From contig DAORJK010000003.1 of NCBI GenBank assembly GCA_035438985.1, forward strand, positions 1 through 64,000: a stretch of DNA of 64,000 nucleotides. The letters are read 5' to 3'. How positions within the stretch are numbered: position 1 is the first letter of the stretch; every line of letters starts with the position of its first letter. The notes under the pieces are model-generated. The model ran no database searches and was not told the DNA's origin. It saw nothing but the letters and a program-made list of their open reading frames with translations. This DNA is from UBA4408 sp002389785. GTDB taxonomy: Bacteria; Bacteroidota; Bacteroidia; UBA4408. Position numbers and translations under genes: made by a program. Shown here piece by piece: positions 34,712 to 43,792 of the stretch.

Positions 34712-36175
34712 TTATTGCATCACCACTTTTTGGATGGATTGATGATTTTTATCGCTCATGGTTTTTACTAAATAAATACCGGCTTCCATTCCTTTGCGTT
34801 CTAATAAATAGCTGGTTGCATTTACATTGTTAATTTGTTTTACCAAATTACCCAAAGCATCGTAAACAAAAATTTGCGCTATGTTTTCGTTGCTGCTAAT
34901 TTTAATGTCAGCTTGAGATGGATTCGGATACACAGAAACCGCTGCTTTTTGAGAATCAATAGATTTAATTCCAATTGGTGCACCCGGTAAGCCTAATACT
35001 TTTGCCATACGAGGAGCAAGATAACCTTGGATGGTATCAATGTAAGCCATTCCCTTGGTTTTGCTCATGTTAGGATTAGTTGCCAATCCTGCATTGTGAT
35101 TCGTATTTGCCGGATCCCACCATTCCCAAGGACCTGCTTGTGGACCTGGAAGATAAAACGGCATTAAGCTGGCATAGCCACCATTTACAGCATTTGCTGC
35201 AGTGGTGTATGGATCGGTATAAGTTACGTTGTTGATGATGTTATTGTTTCCTAATTGGTTGGCTCTGCGAATCACATCATGACTTCCGCTTACGTTTACC
35301 ACAAACAAATTCAACACCGGAACGATAACAGCACCATAAGTATAGGGAGCAAATGGATCGCTTGGAACGTGAAATGCAACCATCGGAATATCACCTGCCT
35401 CTAACCAAGAAGAATCTCCTAAAGCACCACCTAAATTGAAAATCATATTCGCTTTATCTGAATAAGTAGGATGATTTTGTGAAGGAGAGTTTAAGAAAGT
35501 TGAATCAGTACCCCCAAAGTTACCGGCCAATGCCTGGTTTACATAAGGAGCAAAAGAAGCATCTAAGAATTTAGTTAAGTTTAATTCTGCCACTTTATCA
35601 AGCGAAGCATATGCAAAAGCGATATACCCACCGGTTCCTTGTCCACCAATTACAAATTTGCTGGTATCAACTTTAAAAGTATTTCCACCTACAGAGAAAT
35701 TTTCGCGCATAAAACGTACCGATGTTTTAGCATCGATAATTCCACGGTACACCGCGTTCAATAAGGTGCCGGTACGAACGTCTTGGTTAGCACTTTGTGG
35801 ATTCCACCCTAAACGATAAGAAACTGCACAGGCAACATATCCGCGTTTTGCAAATCGGCTGCACATTTCAACTACTGCGCTGTCTGATTTTGATCCGGTT
35901 GGAGAACCATTTAAAGGAGTTGGTAAAAAACTTCCGGTATGTAAATATATTATAACCGGACGCTTAGTAGCTGTGTCGCCGGTTGGCTCATACACATCCA
36001 TAAATAAATCCTGTGCTACAGGAGAACCTGTTAACACCGATATATTTCGGCCGTATTTTACATTCGGCGTTATCGTAACATTGGTAAATACCTCGTTCAG
36101 GTATCGTTGTGCAAAGCTGTTCTCAACAGAGAACAAAAGCAAGGCAGCAAGACTAATTTGTAACAGTTTTTTCAT
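34712..36175 (-). CDS. Secreted alpha/beta-hydrolase-like (esterase-type) protein lacking the nucleophile Ser, T9SS-sorted
   Basis: This 487-aa protein has a signal peptide (MKKLLQISLAALLLFSVENSFAQ) and a carboxylesterase-like fold: FMDVYEPTGD, RPVIIYLHTGSF (oxyanion region), VSYRLGWN, and DAKTSVRFMRENF before the nucleophile elbow. The elbow reads GGQGTGG, with Gly180 where GxSxG enzymes carry Ser, so ordinary serine-esterase activity is unlikely. A C-terminal T9SS type A domain follows (VSVYPNPSQADIKI ... IFVYDALGNLV ... GIYLVKTMSD). It may be a binding or degenerate enzyme. A TACTTTTG box is upstream. Confidence 0.85.
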   Translation of the reverse strand: MKKLLQISLAALLLFSVENSFAQRYLNEVFTNVTITPNVKYGRNISVLTGSPVAQDLFMDVYEPTGDTATKRPVIIYLHTGSFLPTPLNGSPTGSKSDSAVVEMCSRFAKRGYVACAVSYRLGWNPQSANQDVRTGTLLNAVYRGIIDAKTSVRFMRENFSVGGNTFKVDTSKFVIGGQGTGGYIAFAYASLDKVAELNLTKFLDASFAPYVNQALAGNFGGTDSTFLNSPSQNHPTYSDKANMIFNLGGALGDSSWLEAGDIPMVAFHVPSDPFAPYTYGAVIVPVLNLFVVNVSGSHDVIRRANQLGNNNIINNVTYTDPYTTAANAVNGGYASLMPFYLPGPQAGPWEWWDPANTNHNAGLATNPNMSKTKGMAYIDTIQGYLAPRMAKVLGLPGAPIGIKSIDSQKAAVSVYPNPSQADIKISSNENIAQIFVYDALGNLVKQINNVNATSYLLERKGMEAGIYLVKTMSDKNHQSIQKVVMQ

Positions 36176-36213
36176 AGGCTATAGGTTGTTTAATTGACTT
36201 TATTAGATTTAAA

Positions 36214-36221
36214 CAAAAGTA
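36214..36221 (-). promoter_or_regulatory. -7 box TACTTTTG of the 34712 gene
   Basis: TACTTTTG on the minus strand, 38 nt upstream of the start codon at 36175. No clear -33 element at the normal distance. Confidence 0.5.
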
Positions 36222-36303
36222 TTTGTTTTTTTACAATTTGCACCATCCTTCAACTAAAATATTCGGCGAACTACCGAAAATAAAGCTAAAGCATGTTAAA
36301 AAT

Positions 36304-39183
36304 TTACAGGTTTCCCAAATCAAATAAGAGTGAAACATAGGCCAAACGGCCAACTCGAGGTCCACCATACACTTGAAACTTTTTATTGTTTAACACATTA
36401 GATGCTCCGACTTTAATGGTAGTATAAATTTTCGGGATGGTATAATTCACTTGAACATCTAACATGTCGTAAGTTGGAACCTCACCTGTAAATTGGGGTG
36501 AGCCTTCGTAAACAAAGCCTTGAATCCATTTATAATTAATACTATATCCCCAGTGGCGCATGCGTAATCCAAAAACAGTGGCTTCAATGTCGCGTCCTGA
36601 AAAGGTAAGGTTGTATTTATGCTTGGGCGTGTTAAATGCCGGAATAATAGGATCAATCGAATCTTTTTGGTTTAACACATTCCACGAATAATTTCCTCCG
36701 ATTGAATAGTAGTTTCTGAAAAAATAAGTCATTCCTATTGAAAAACCTTGCGTCGTAACTCTGTCCTCACTATTTGCTGCAACCCTATAAACCTGCGCTT
36801 TGTAAACAATATTGGTTGCGGTATCGTAGTCGAGATTTGCTCCAATCTTATATCCAATAAAGTACTTGTAAAAACTATAGTAATAGCTGGCATCTAAAAA
36901 TAAATTTCGTAACAAAATTAAGCGTGCCCCAAACTCAAGCGATTTTACTTGCTCAGGTCGAATGGGCTTTACATTAAAATAACTCAAGGTATCTCGTTTA
37001 CGTGTATCTAAAAAATCATACAAAGAAGGAATGGTAACCAATGAGTCAACACCGTCTATGTTACCCAGCAAAATTGCCCTTCCCACGTTGTAGTACAAAT
37101 ATTGGTCAGTAAGTGTTGGGTTGCGAATGGCAGAAGAAAAGCTTGCCCTCAGAACATACTCCTTCGCAATGGTGTATACTGCCGATAATGCCGGAGAAAA
37201 AACAAAATTAAAATTTTGGTTTTTGTCCATACGACCGGTTAAATTTAACTTGAGTTTTTCATTCATCAGCTTCTTTTCAATACCGGCATAAACACCAAAT
37301 TCCTGATTGGTGATACGTTTGCGATGATTTACTTTTGTAGTGCTCACAATTTTATTGTTGTCATTGTAAACTGTGTCGTAAGTGCTATAAAGTGTATCGC
37401 TAAAAATAGTTCCCTTTGAATCGGGGCGGTACATTCGGTAATTTGCACCTACTGTGAAATCAAAAACAGCGGGAGTAAACTTGTACTCGCCTTGCACATG
37501 ATACAACGCGGATTTGTCGTAAAACCGCGAACCTCCGCTGGTAAAAGAAGTTCGTGAAGTAATTTCCTTTAAGGCATTGTTGTATTCTTCGGTTCCCGGG
37601 TTTAAACGCGCCAAGTATCCAAAAATCGGATTCCCAATACCGTCTGCATAAGCACGCGCATTTTGATGGTAAAGTAAAAGCGAATCGGGATACTTATCGA
37701 GCAGCTGACTTACTGCCGCATAATAAGCAGCAGCTCCTGCGCTACTTGTAGGTGGACTAGGAAAGTCGGGCAGTTTTTTTACTTTGGCTGTATTGTACAA
37801 ACTCCAATAGTTTCGATATTCTTGCGACCACCGGTCGTCGGGTTTAACTGAATCCTGCAGTAGCAAAGCCGTGAATACAGCGTCGTATGACTTTCCTGCA
37901 TTTTCGTTTGTCGCATAAGCTCGTATAAAATACTTGTTTTCCTTTTTTAATTCAATTCTGTTTTGAAAAAAAAGTATATCCTTTAAACTGTAGCGGTTAT
38001 CGCCCTGATAAACGGTTGTGCCATTTCCAAAATTGCTGGCATAAATCAACTCAACCTCCGGTTTTACTTTATAATGCAACGACAGCGCTGCTTTAAGATT
38101 CTTGGTGTTGTAATCAACAATATCCTTTTCTTCATAACCGGTACGATTCCAGCGTTTCAGTCCGGGGAAATCCTTGGGGGCACCGGTATCTCCCCTTTGT
38201 ACTTCATCGCCGTAGCGATTCACTGCATCATAACCACCGGGATTATCCACTTTAGTTAGAGATTGAGGAGTAGCATCTAAATTATCGGCCACCCAATCGT
38301 TGGCACGCATGTAGCAGAAATTAGCCTTGATAGCAAATTTATCTTCCCCCTTTTTATTTTTAAATGCTTTTGCATAACGCAGTGCACCTTCAAACAGTTC
38401 ACGTTCGCCGGTTTTAATACTTGCACTAAATCCCTGGTGAATAAAGGGACTTTTTGTGTTCATAGAAATCACACCGTTGAATGCATTTGGTCCGTAAAAT
38501 GCAGAGCTTGCACCCACAATTAAATCTACCTTCTGCACATCTAATTCAGAACAACCTAAAAAATTCCCTAAGGAAAAATTTAATCCGGGAGCTTGGTTAT
38601 CAACACCATCAATAATTTGCAAGGACCTCACAGGCGATGTGCTATTGAAACCACGAGTGTTTATCACCTTAAATCCAATGCTGGCTGAAGTAAGATCTAC
38701 TCCTTTGAGTTGACCAAGACCTTCATAAAAATTTGCGGCAGAAGTTTGTTTAATGCCAATAATGTCCATTGATTCCACGGTAAGTGGCGATTCCTTTTGC
38801 TTTTCGGAAATGCGCACATCGGTTATCTCAACACCTTTAAGTTGCACTTCATTGGACTTAAGTTGGAAAGTTATTTTATCGGATAGGCTATTAATGGTTT
38901 TTTCGGAAGCAAGATAGCCCACATAGCTGGCTTGCAAAATTAGTGGTAGAGCTGCATTAGTGGTGAATTTAAAATTTCCGTCAAAATCAGTTACAGCACC
39001 GGTAGTAGTTCCTTTGATTACCACACTCACTCCCACAAGTGGTTCTCCGGATTTAGCATCTTTAACGCTGCCACTTATACTTTGAGCTTGGCATTGATGC
39101 GCAGTTAAAAAATTTACAGCCCAAAAAACTAAAAAAAACAAATAGGTATAAATAGGCCTTGTCTTAAGTATATTTTTACGCAT
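36304..39183 (-). CDS. TonB-dependent outer-membrane receptor
   Basis: This 959-aa protein has a signal peptide ending AHQCQAQ. A carboxypeptidase-regulatory-like domain follows (about 34-120: SISGSVKDAKSGEPLVGVSVVIKGTTTGAVTDFDGNF, given here only as a guide to its start, middle and end). The plug (about 130-245) includes GVDLTSASIGFKVINTRGFNS and VGASSAFYGPNAFNGVI. The rest is a large beta-barrel ending in LAYVSLLFDLGNL with aromatic/hydrophobic C-terminus. No SusD partner follows, so glycan uptake is not implied and the substrate is unknown. An ATTCC/GGAAT inverted repeat lies about 35 bp upstream of the gene. Confidence 0.92.
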   Translation of the reverse strand: MRKNILKTRPIYTYLFFLVFWAVNFLTAHQCQAQSISGSVKDAKSGEPLVGVSVVIKGTTTGAVTDFDGNFKFTTNAALPLILQASYVGYLASEKTINSLSDKITFQLKSNEVQLKGVEITDVRISEKQKESPLTVESMDIIGIKQTSAANFYEGLGQLKGVDLTSASIGFKVINTRGFNSTSPVRSLQIIDGVDNQAPGLNFSLGNFLGCSELDVQKVDLIVGASSAFYGPNAFNGVISMNTKSPFIHQGFSASIKTGERELFEGALRYAKAFKNKKGEDKFAIKANFCYMRANDWVADNLDATPQSLTKVDNPGGYDAVNRYGDEVQRGDTGAPKDFPGLKRWNRTGYEEKDIVDYNTKNLKAALSLHYKVKPEVELIYASNFGNGTTVYQGDNRYSLKDILFFQNRIELKKENKYFIRAYATNENAGKSYDAVFTALLLQDSVKPDDRWSQEYRNYWSLYNTAKVKKLPDFPSPPTSSAGAAAYYAAVSQLLDKYPDSLLLYHQNARAYADGIGNPIFGYLARLNPGTEEYNNALKEITSRTSFTSGGSRFYDKSALYHVQGEYKFTPAVFDFTVGANYRMYRPDSKGTIFSDTLYSTYDTVYNDNNKIVSTTKVNHRKRITNQEFGVYAGIEKKLMNEKLKLNLTGRMDKNQNFNFVFSPALSAVYTIAKEYVLRASFSSAIRNPTLTDQYLYYNVGRAILLGNIDGVDSLVTIPSLYDFLDTRKRDTLSYFNVKPIRPEQVKSLEFGARLILLRNLFLDASYYYSFYKYFIGYKIGANLDYDTATNIVYKAQVYRVAANSEDRVTTQGFSIGMTYFFRNYYSIGGNYSWNVLNQKDSIDPIIPAFNTPKHKYNLTFSGRDIEATVFGLRMRHWGYSINYKWIQGFVYEGSPQFTGEVPTYDMLDVQVNYTIPKIYTTIKVGASNVLNNKKFQVYGGPRVGRLAYVSLLFDLGNL

Positions 39184-39410
39184 AAAGAATAACTATTACA
39201 AGCAAATGAAATCAATTCCTTTTTGGAATGCAAATTTTGACACCAAAATTCCATCGAATACCAAGTTTCCATTTTCTAAAACTTTTGCCGGCCTGAAATT
39301 GATTTGAATGTTTCAAAAGTTGTAAAAACTTTCTTAATTAATTGGTTCTTGTGGTTTTAGCTGTTTGAATCGAGAATTGCTTCAAAAAATAAAAATTTCT
39401 AATTGGTTGC

Positions 39411-39441
39411 TTTCAAAGAATCTGAAAATTGTATATGTTTG
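39411..39441 (+). promoter_or_regulatory. atp operon promoter (TTTC-N19-TATGTTTG)
   Basis: TTTC (39411-39414) and TATGTTTG (39434-39441) are separated by 19 bp. This matches the -33/-7 pattern except for one base in the -33 element. The leader before atpB would be about 32 nt. Confidence 0.65.
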
Positions 39442-39478
39442 CACCCGATTTCAAAAAAAGGTTTTTATTTTCATCTAA

Positions 39479-40696
39479 ATGACCAATAAATTCAATACTT
39501 TCAGAACTTTTTTAGCAGGTATTTCGCTGTTTTTAGCACTTACAGTTGTCAACTCTCCTTTATTTTCGCAAACTCACGAGAGCGATTCGCTTGTTTCAAA
39601 CCATGTAGATACTGCTGTTGCTGAAGAACATCATGGAGCTGAAGCACATCCTGAAGAAGGTCCAAAAAAATTCGATGCAGGTAAATTAATTTCTGAACAC
39701 ATTGCAGATGCGCACGATTGGCATATAATGGGTGAAGGTGAACATTCGGTTGCTGTTCCGCTTCCGATTATTGTTTATTCAAGTGAACGAGGACTGGATG
39801 TATTTATGAGCAGTAATTTTTCACACGGCCATAAAACTTACAAAGGCTACCAGTTAAAAGAAAATAAGATAGTGGCCGTGAATGAGATGGAAAGCATAGA
39901 TGCACACGAGGCAACAGTAAACGAAGCTTTAACTGCAGAACTCTATGATATTTCAATTACCAAAAATACTGCTACTTTGTTTTTTAGTCTTGCCCTTTTG
40001 CTATATGTGATGATAACTGTAGCCAAAGCTTACGCGCGCAATCCGGGTAAAGCTCCTAAAGGACTTCAATCTTTTGTTGAACCGCTCATTATTTTTATCC
40101 GCGACGACATTGCTAAAGCTAGTATCGGAAAAAAATATGAAAAGTTTATGCCTTATTTGTTAACGGTTTTCTTTTTCATATTAATCAATAATTTATTGGG
40201 ATTAATTCCGATTATTCCCGGAGGAGCCAATTTAACCGGAAACATTGCCATTACCATGACTTTGGCAGTGTTAACTTTTATCATTACTAGCATCAATGGA
40301 ACCAAACACTATTGGATGCACATTGTTGCCATGCCGGGTGTTCCAAAATGGGTACTGTTATTATTAACCCCAATTGAAATATTAGGCGTGTTTTTACGCC
40401 CATTTGTATTAATGATCCGATTGTTTGCGAACATTACCGCAGGACACATCATTGCTTTATCGTTTTTTAGTTTGATTTTTATATTTGGTGAGATTCATAC
40501 CGGAGCCGGTTTAGGCGTGTCGGTGGTATCTGTTGCATTTACTGTATTTATGGGCTTCCTGGAAATATTGGTAGCCTTTTTACAAGCTTATGTATTTACC
40601 CTATTATCATCCATTTATTTTGGCGCTGCTGTTGAAGATTCGCATCACGATACACACGATCATGATGCACATGTAGAAGAAGCAGCGATTATTTAA
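39479..40696 (+). CDS. atpB: ATP synthase F0 subunit a, with His-rich periplasmic extensions
   Basis: This 405-aa subunit is much longer than the ~270-aa E. coli protein. A signal-like hydrophobic segment (residues 9-30) precedes about 135 extra residues rich in His, Glu and Asp (EEHHGAEAHPEEG, HIADAHDWHIMGEGEH). The conserved core has LIPIIPGGANLTGN, RPFVLMIRLFANITAGH with essential Arg314, and FLQAYVFTLLSSIYFG. The C-terminal tail is again His/Asp-rich (EDSHHDTHDHDAH). N-terminal extension of subunit a is common in Bacteroidota. It is first in atpBEFHAG. Confidence 0.95.
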   Translation: MTNKFNTFRTFLAGISLFLALTVVNSPLFSQTHESDSLVSNHVDTAVAEEHHGAEAHPEEGPKKFDAGKLISEHIADAHDWHIMGEGEHSVAVPLPIIVYSSERGLDVFMSSNFSHGHKTYKGYQLKENKIVAVNEMESIDAHEATVNEALTAELYDISITKNTATLFFSLALLLYVMITVAKAYARNPGKAPKGLQSFVEPLIIFIRDDIAKASIGKKYEKFMPYLLTVFFFILINNLLGLIPIIPGGANLTGNIAITMTLAVLTFIITSINGTKHYWMHIVAMPGVPKWVLLLLTPIEILGVFLRPFVLMIRLFANITAGHIIALSFFSLIFIFGEIHTGAGLGVSVVSVAFTVFMGFLEILVAFLQAYVFTLLSSIYFGAAVEDSHHDTHDHDAHVEEAAII

Positions 40697-40733
40697 TTCG
40701 TTTTTTTTGTTTAACCTTTAATCTATAAATCAA

Positions 40734-40997
40734 ATGTTGTCAACAATTTTATTACAAGCAGCAGAGCAAGCCGGAGGCCTAGGAATAGGATATGGTATTG
40801 CCGCATTAGGAGCAGGACTTGCAGCCGTTGGTGCTGGCCTTGGTATTGGCCGTATCGGTGGAAGTGCATTAGAATCAATTGCTCGTCAGCCGGAAGCTAT
40901 TAACGATATCCGCGCGAACATGATTCTTACTGCAGCGCTTATCGAAGGTGCTGCCTTCTTTGCGATGGTTGTTGGACTTCTTGTTGTTTTCAAGTAG
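40734..40997 (+). CDS. atpE: ATP synthase F0 subunit c
   Basis: This 87-aa protein forms the rotor ring. Two helices carry the glycine-rich packing motif (GAGLAAVGAGLGIGRIGG) and the ion-binding Glu71 in ALIEGAAFF. The residue after Glu71 is Gly rather than the Ser/Thr of Na+-binding rings, suggesting H+ coupling. The polar loop is ARQPEA. A strong terminator hairpin follows within the operon. Confidence 0.96.
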   Translation: MLSTILLQAAEQAGGLGIGYGIAALGAGLAAVGAGLGIGRIGGSALESIARQPEAINDIRANMILTAALIEGAAFFAMVVGLLVVFK

Positions 40998-41014
40998 TCA
41001 AAAACAAAACAAAA

Positions 41015-41046
41015 ACAACTGCAACGGTTGGTTGCAGTTGTTTTTT
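41015..41046 (+). terminator. Intra-operon terminator/attenuator between atpE and atpF
   Basis: Arms ACAACTGCAAC (41015-41025) and GTTGCAGTTGT (41031-41041) form a perfect 11-bp stem with a 5-nt loop. At least six T follow, the full structure of an intrinsic terminator. Because atpF-H-A-G lie downstream on the same strand, I infer partial termination. Confidence 0.85.
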
Positions 41047-41095
41047 AAAAAATGATTTATTGTTATCCAAAATCTAACATTAAAAAAGCAAACAC

Positions 41096-41590
41096 ATGGA
41101 ATTAGTTACCCCCGCATTCGGCCTCGTTTTTTGGATGTCGATTACTTTTTTAACAGTGCTTTTACTGTTGAAAAAATTTGCCTGGAAGCCAATCTTAAAC
41201 ATGATTAAAGAGCGTGAGGAAAGTATTGAAAAAGCACTTTCTTCAGCTGAAAAAGCAAAAAACGAAATGGCTTCGTTAAAAGCCAGTAACGAGAAAATCT
41301 TAAGCGATGCTAAGTTAGAACGTGATGCTTTATTGAAAGAAGCTCGCGAGTTAAAAGAAAGCATGATTAATGAAGCAAAAGGAAAAGCAAGTGCTGAAGC
41401 CGATAAAATTGTTGCTGCTGCTCGCGAAACTATTGCAAATGAGAAATTGGCTGCAATTACTGAATTAAAAAATCAAGTTGCTACCTTGTCAATTGAGGTT
41501 GCTGAAAAGGTGTTGCGTCAGAGCTTGGCTAACGATGAGAAACAAAAGGCATATGTGAAGCAATTGCTGGATGAAGTAAAATTGAATTAA
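41096..41590 (+). CDS. atpF: ATP synthase F0 subunit b
   Basis: This 164-aa stator subunit has an N-terminal membrane helix (LVFWMSITFLTVLLLLKKFAWKPIL) and a long charged coiled coil (about 30-140). The end is EVAEKVLRQSLANDEKQKAYVKQLLDEV, typical of b subunits. It lies 98 bp after atpE with the hairpin in between, then 17 bp from atpH. Confidence 0.94.
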   Translation: MELVTPAFGLVFWMSITFLTVLLLLKKFAWKPILNMIKEREESIEKALSSAEKAKNEMASLKASNEKILSDAKLERDALLKEARELKESMINEAKGKASAEADKIVAAARETIANEKLAAITELKNQVATLSIEVAEKVLRQSLANDEKQKAYVKQLLDEVKLN

Positions 41591-41607
41591 TCTGAAATTT
41601 CAATTAA

Positions 41608-42165
41608 ATGAAAGATACTAAAGTAGCCACACGATATGCAAAATCTTTGCTTGAGCTATCCATCGAATTAAAATCGTTGGAAGTAGTGCTGGCTGATATG
41701 AAATTAATAAATTCGGTAGGAAATGCGAACGCTGAGTTAGTAACTGTTCTCAGAAGTCCGATTATTAAGTCAGATAAAAAGTTAAAAATATTGACCGAAA
41801 TTTTTGGAAATCATATTAGTCCGATTACCCAAAAATTGTTGCACTTGTTGAGCAGCAAATCTCGTGAAGCATACATCGTTGATATTTCGGAACAATTTGT
41901 AAATCAATACAAAACACATAAAGGTATAACTACCGCAATAATTTCGAGCGCAGTTGCATTGGACGATGTTTCGCGCAAACGAGTACTCGATTTAGTAAAA
42001 GCTTCTGCAAATTCGGAAGTTGAACTAGAAGAACAAACACGAGCTGATTTGATTGGAGGTTTTGTATTGCGCATTGGCGATACACAAGTTGATGCCAGTG
42101 TACTTCGACAAATAAAAAATTTGAAGAGAAATTTCAGTGAAAATCCATACGTTAAAGAATTTTAA
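41608..42165 (+). CDS. atpH: ATP synthase F1 subunit delta
   Basis: This 185-aa subunit joins the stator stalk to F1. It starts KVATRYAKSLLELSIE and has the helical N-domain. The C-terminal signature LIGGFVLRIGDTQVDASVLRQIKNLKRNF is the delta/OSCP motif. It lies between atpF and atpA with short gaps. Confidence 0.94.
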   Translation: MKDTKVATRYAKSLLELSIELKSLEVVLADMKLINSVGNANAELVTVLRSPIIKSDKKLKILTEIFGNHISPITQKLLHLLSSKSREAYIVDISEQFVNQYKTHKGITTAIISSAVALDDVSRKRVLDLVKASANSEVELEEQTRADLIGGFVLRIGDTQVDASVLRQIKNLKRNFSENPYVKEF

Positions 42166-42180
42166 TTAAGAACAACAAAA

Positions 42181-43761
42181 ATGGCAGAAGTAAGACCGGC
42201 AGAAGTATCTGCAATATTAAGACAACAGTTATCTGGTTTCAAATCGGAAGCACAGTTAGAGGAAGTAGGTACCGTACTCGAAGTGGGTGACGGTATTGCT
42301 CGTATCTACGGATTAAGCAATGTACAATCGGGAGAGTTGATTGAATTCGACAACGGTTTAAAAGGCATTGTTTTGAACCTTGAAGAGGATAACGTAGGAG
42401 CCGTATTATTAGGAAGCTCTACTTCTATTAAAGAAGGCGACACTGCAAAGCGTACCCGAAGAATTGCATCGGTAAATGTTGGTAATGGCATGTTAGGTCG
42501 TGTAGTTGATACTTTAGGTCAACCTATCGATGGAAAAGGTCCTATTACCCGCGAAACTTTTGAAATGCCCTTAGAGCGTAAAGCACCGGGGGTAATTTAT
42601 CGTCAGCCTGTAAACGAGCCATTACAAACCGGTATTAAGGCGATTGATGCCATGATTCCTATTGGACGTGGACAACGTGAGTTGATTATTGGTGACCGTC
42701 AAACCGGAAAAACAGCGGTAGCAATCGATACCATCATTAATCAAAAAGAATTTTACGAAGCAGGAAATCCTGTATTTTGTATATATGTTGCGATTGGACA
42801 AAAAGGTTCAACCGTAGCCAACATCGTTAAAACACTAGAAGAAAACGGAGCAATGGCCTTTACTGTTGTAGTTGCGGCAACTGCTTCTGATCCTGCTCCT
42901 ATGCAGTTTTATGCTCCTTTTACCGGGGCGGCTATTGGAGAGTTTTTCCGCGATTCTGGAAAACCGGCTTTGATTGTATACGATGATTTATCAAAACAAG
43001 CTGTGGCTTACCGTGAGGTTTCTTTGTTATTACGCCGTCCACCGGGACGTGAAGCATATCCTGGAGACGTGTTTTACTTACACAGTCGTTTGCTTGAAAG
43101 AGCGGCTAAAATCAATGCATCGGATGCAATTGCAAAGAGCATGAACGATTTACCCGATTCTATCAAAGGAATTGTAAAAGGAGGAGGATCCTTAACTGCG
43201 CTTCCAATTATTGAAACACAAGCAGGTGACGTATCCGCTTATATCCCAACCAACGTAATTTCAATTACCGATGGACAAATTTTCCTTGAGTCGAATTTAT
43301 TTAACTCAGGTGTTCGTCCTGCAATTAACGTAGGTATTTCGGTATCGCGTGTGGGAGGTAATGCGCAAATTAAATCGATGAAAAAAATTGCCGGAACTTT
43401 AAAATTAGACCAGGCACAATTCCGCGAATTGGAAGCTTTCTCTAAATTTGGTTCTGACTTAGATGCTGCAACCAAAGCTGTTCTTGATAAGGGTATTAGA
43501 AACGTAGAGATTTTAAAACAAGGACAATATTCTCCACTTACAGTTGAAAAACAAGTAGCCATTATTTACTGTGGAACAAAAGGATTGTTGCGTGAGGTTC
43601 CAACCGCTCGTGTGCGTGAATTTGAAACTGAATTTTTATCGTTTATGGAATTAAAGCACAAAGATGTATTGAACGATTTAAAAGCAGGGAAATTAACAGA
43701 CGAAATTACCGGCACATTAGAACGTGTTGCCAAAGAAATTTCTGCTAAATACAAGGCTTAA
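42181..43761 (+). CDS. atpA: ATP synthase F1 subunit alpha
   Basis: This 526-aa regulatory nucleotide-binding subunit has Walker A GDRQTGKTA (171-179), the region PALIVYDDLSKQAVAYREVSLLLRRPPGREAYPGD around Walker B (quoted only as its start and end matter: LIVYDD and RPPGREAYPGD), and the Arg-finger region SVSRVGG. Length is standard. It is fifth in the operon, 15 bp after atpH. Confidence 0.97.
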   Translation: MAEVRPAEVSAILRQQLSGFKSEAQLEEVGTVLEVGDGIARIYGLSNVQSGELIEFDNGLKGIVLNLEEDNVGAVLLGSSTSIKEGDTAKRTRRIASVNVGNGMLGRVVDTLGQPIDGKGPITRETFEMPLERKAPGVIYRQPVNEPLQTGIKAIDAMIPIGRGQRELIIGDRQTGKTAVAIDTIINQKEFYEAGNPVFCIYVAIGQKGSTVANIVKTLEENGAMAFTVVVAATASDPAPMQFYAPFTGAAIGEFFRDSGKPALIVYDDLSKQAVAYREVSLLLRRPPGREAYPGDVFYLHSRLLERAAKINASDAIAKSMNDLPDSIKGIVKGGGSLTALPIIETQAGDVSAYIPTNVISITDGQIFLESNLFNSGVRPAINVGISVSRVGGNAQIKSMKKIAGTLKLDQAQFRELEAFSKFGSDLDAATKAVLDKGIRNVEILKQGQYSPLTVEKQVAIIYCGTKGLLREVPTARVREFETEFLSFMELKHKDVLNDLKAGKLTDEITGTLERVAKEISAKYKA

Positions 43762-43792
43762 ACTCCAGTTTTACTAGTAATTTTAAAAGAGA

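Noticed and set aside
36262..36278. Terminator after the 36304 TonB receptor
   Set aside because: The stem TTCGG/CCGAA is only 5 bp and lacks a T-run.
36304..39183. SusC/SusD glycan-uptake locus
   Set aside because: No SusD-like lipoprotein or glycoside hydrolase follows the receptor.
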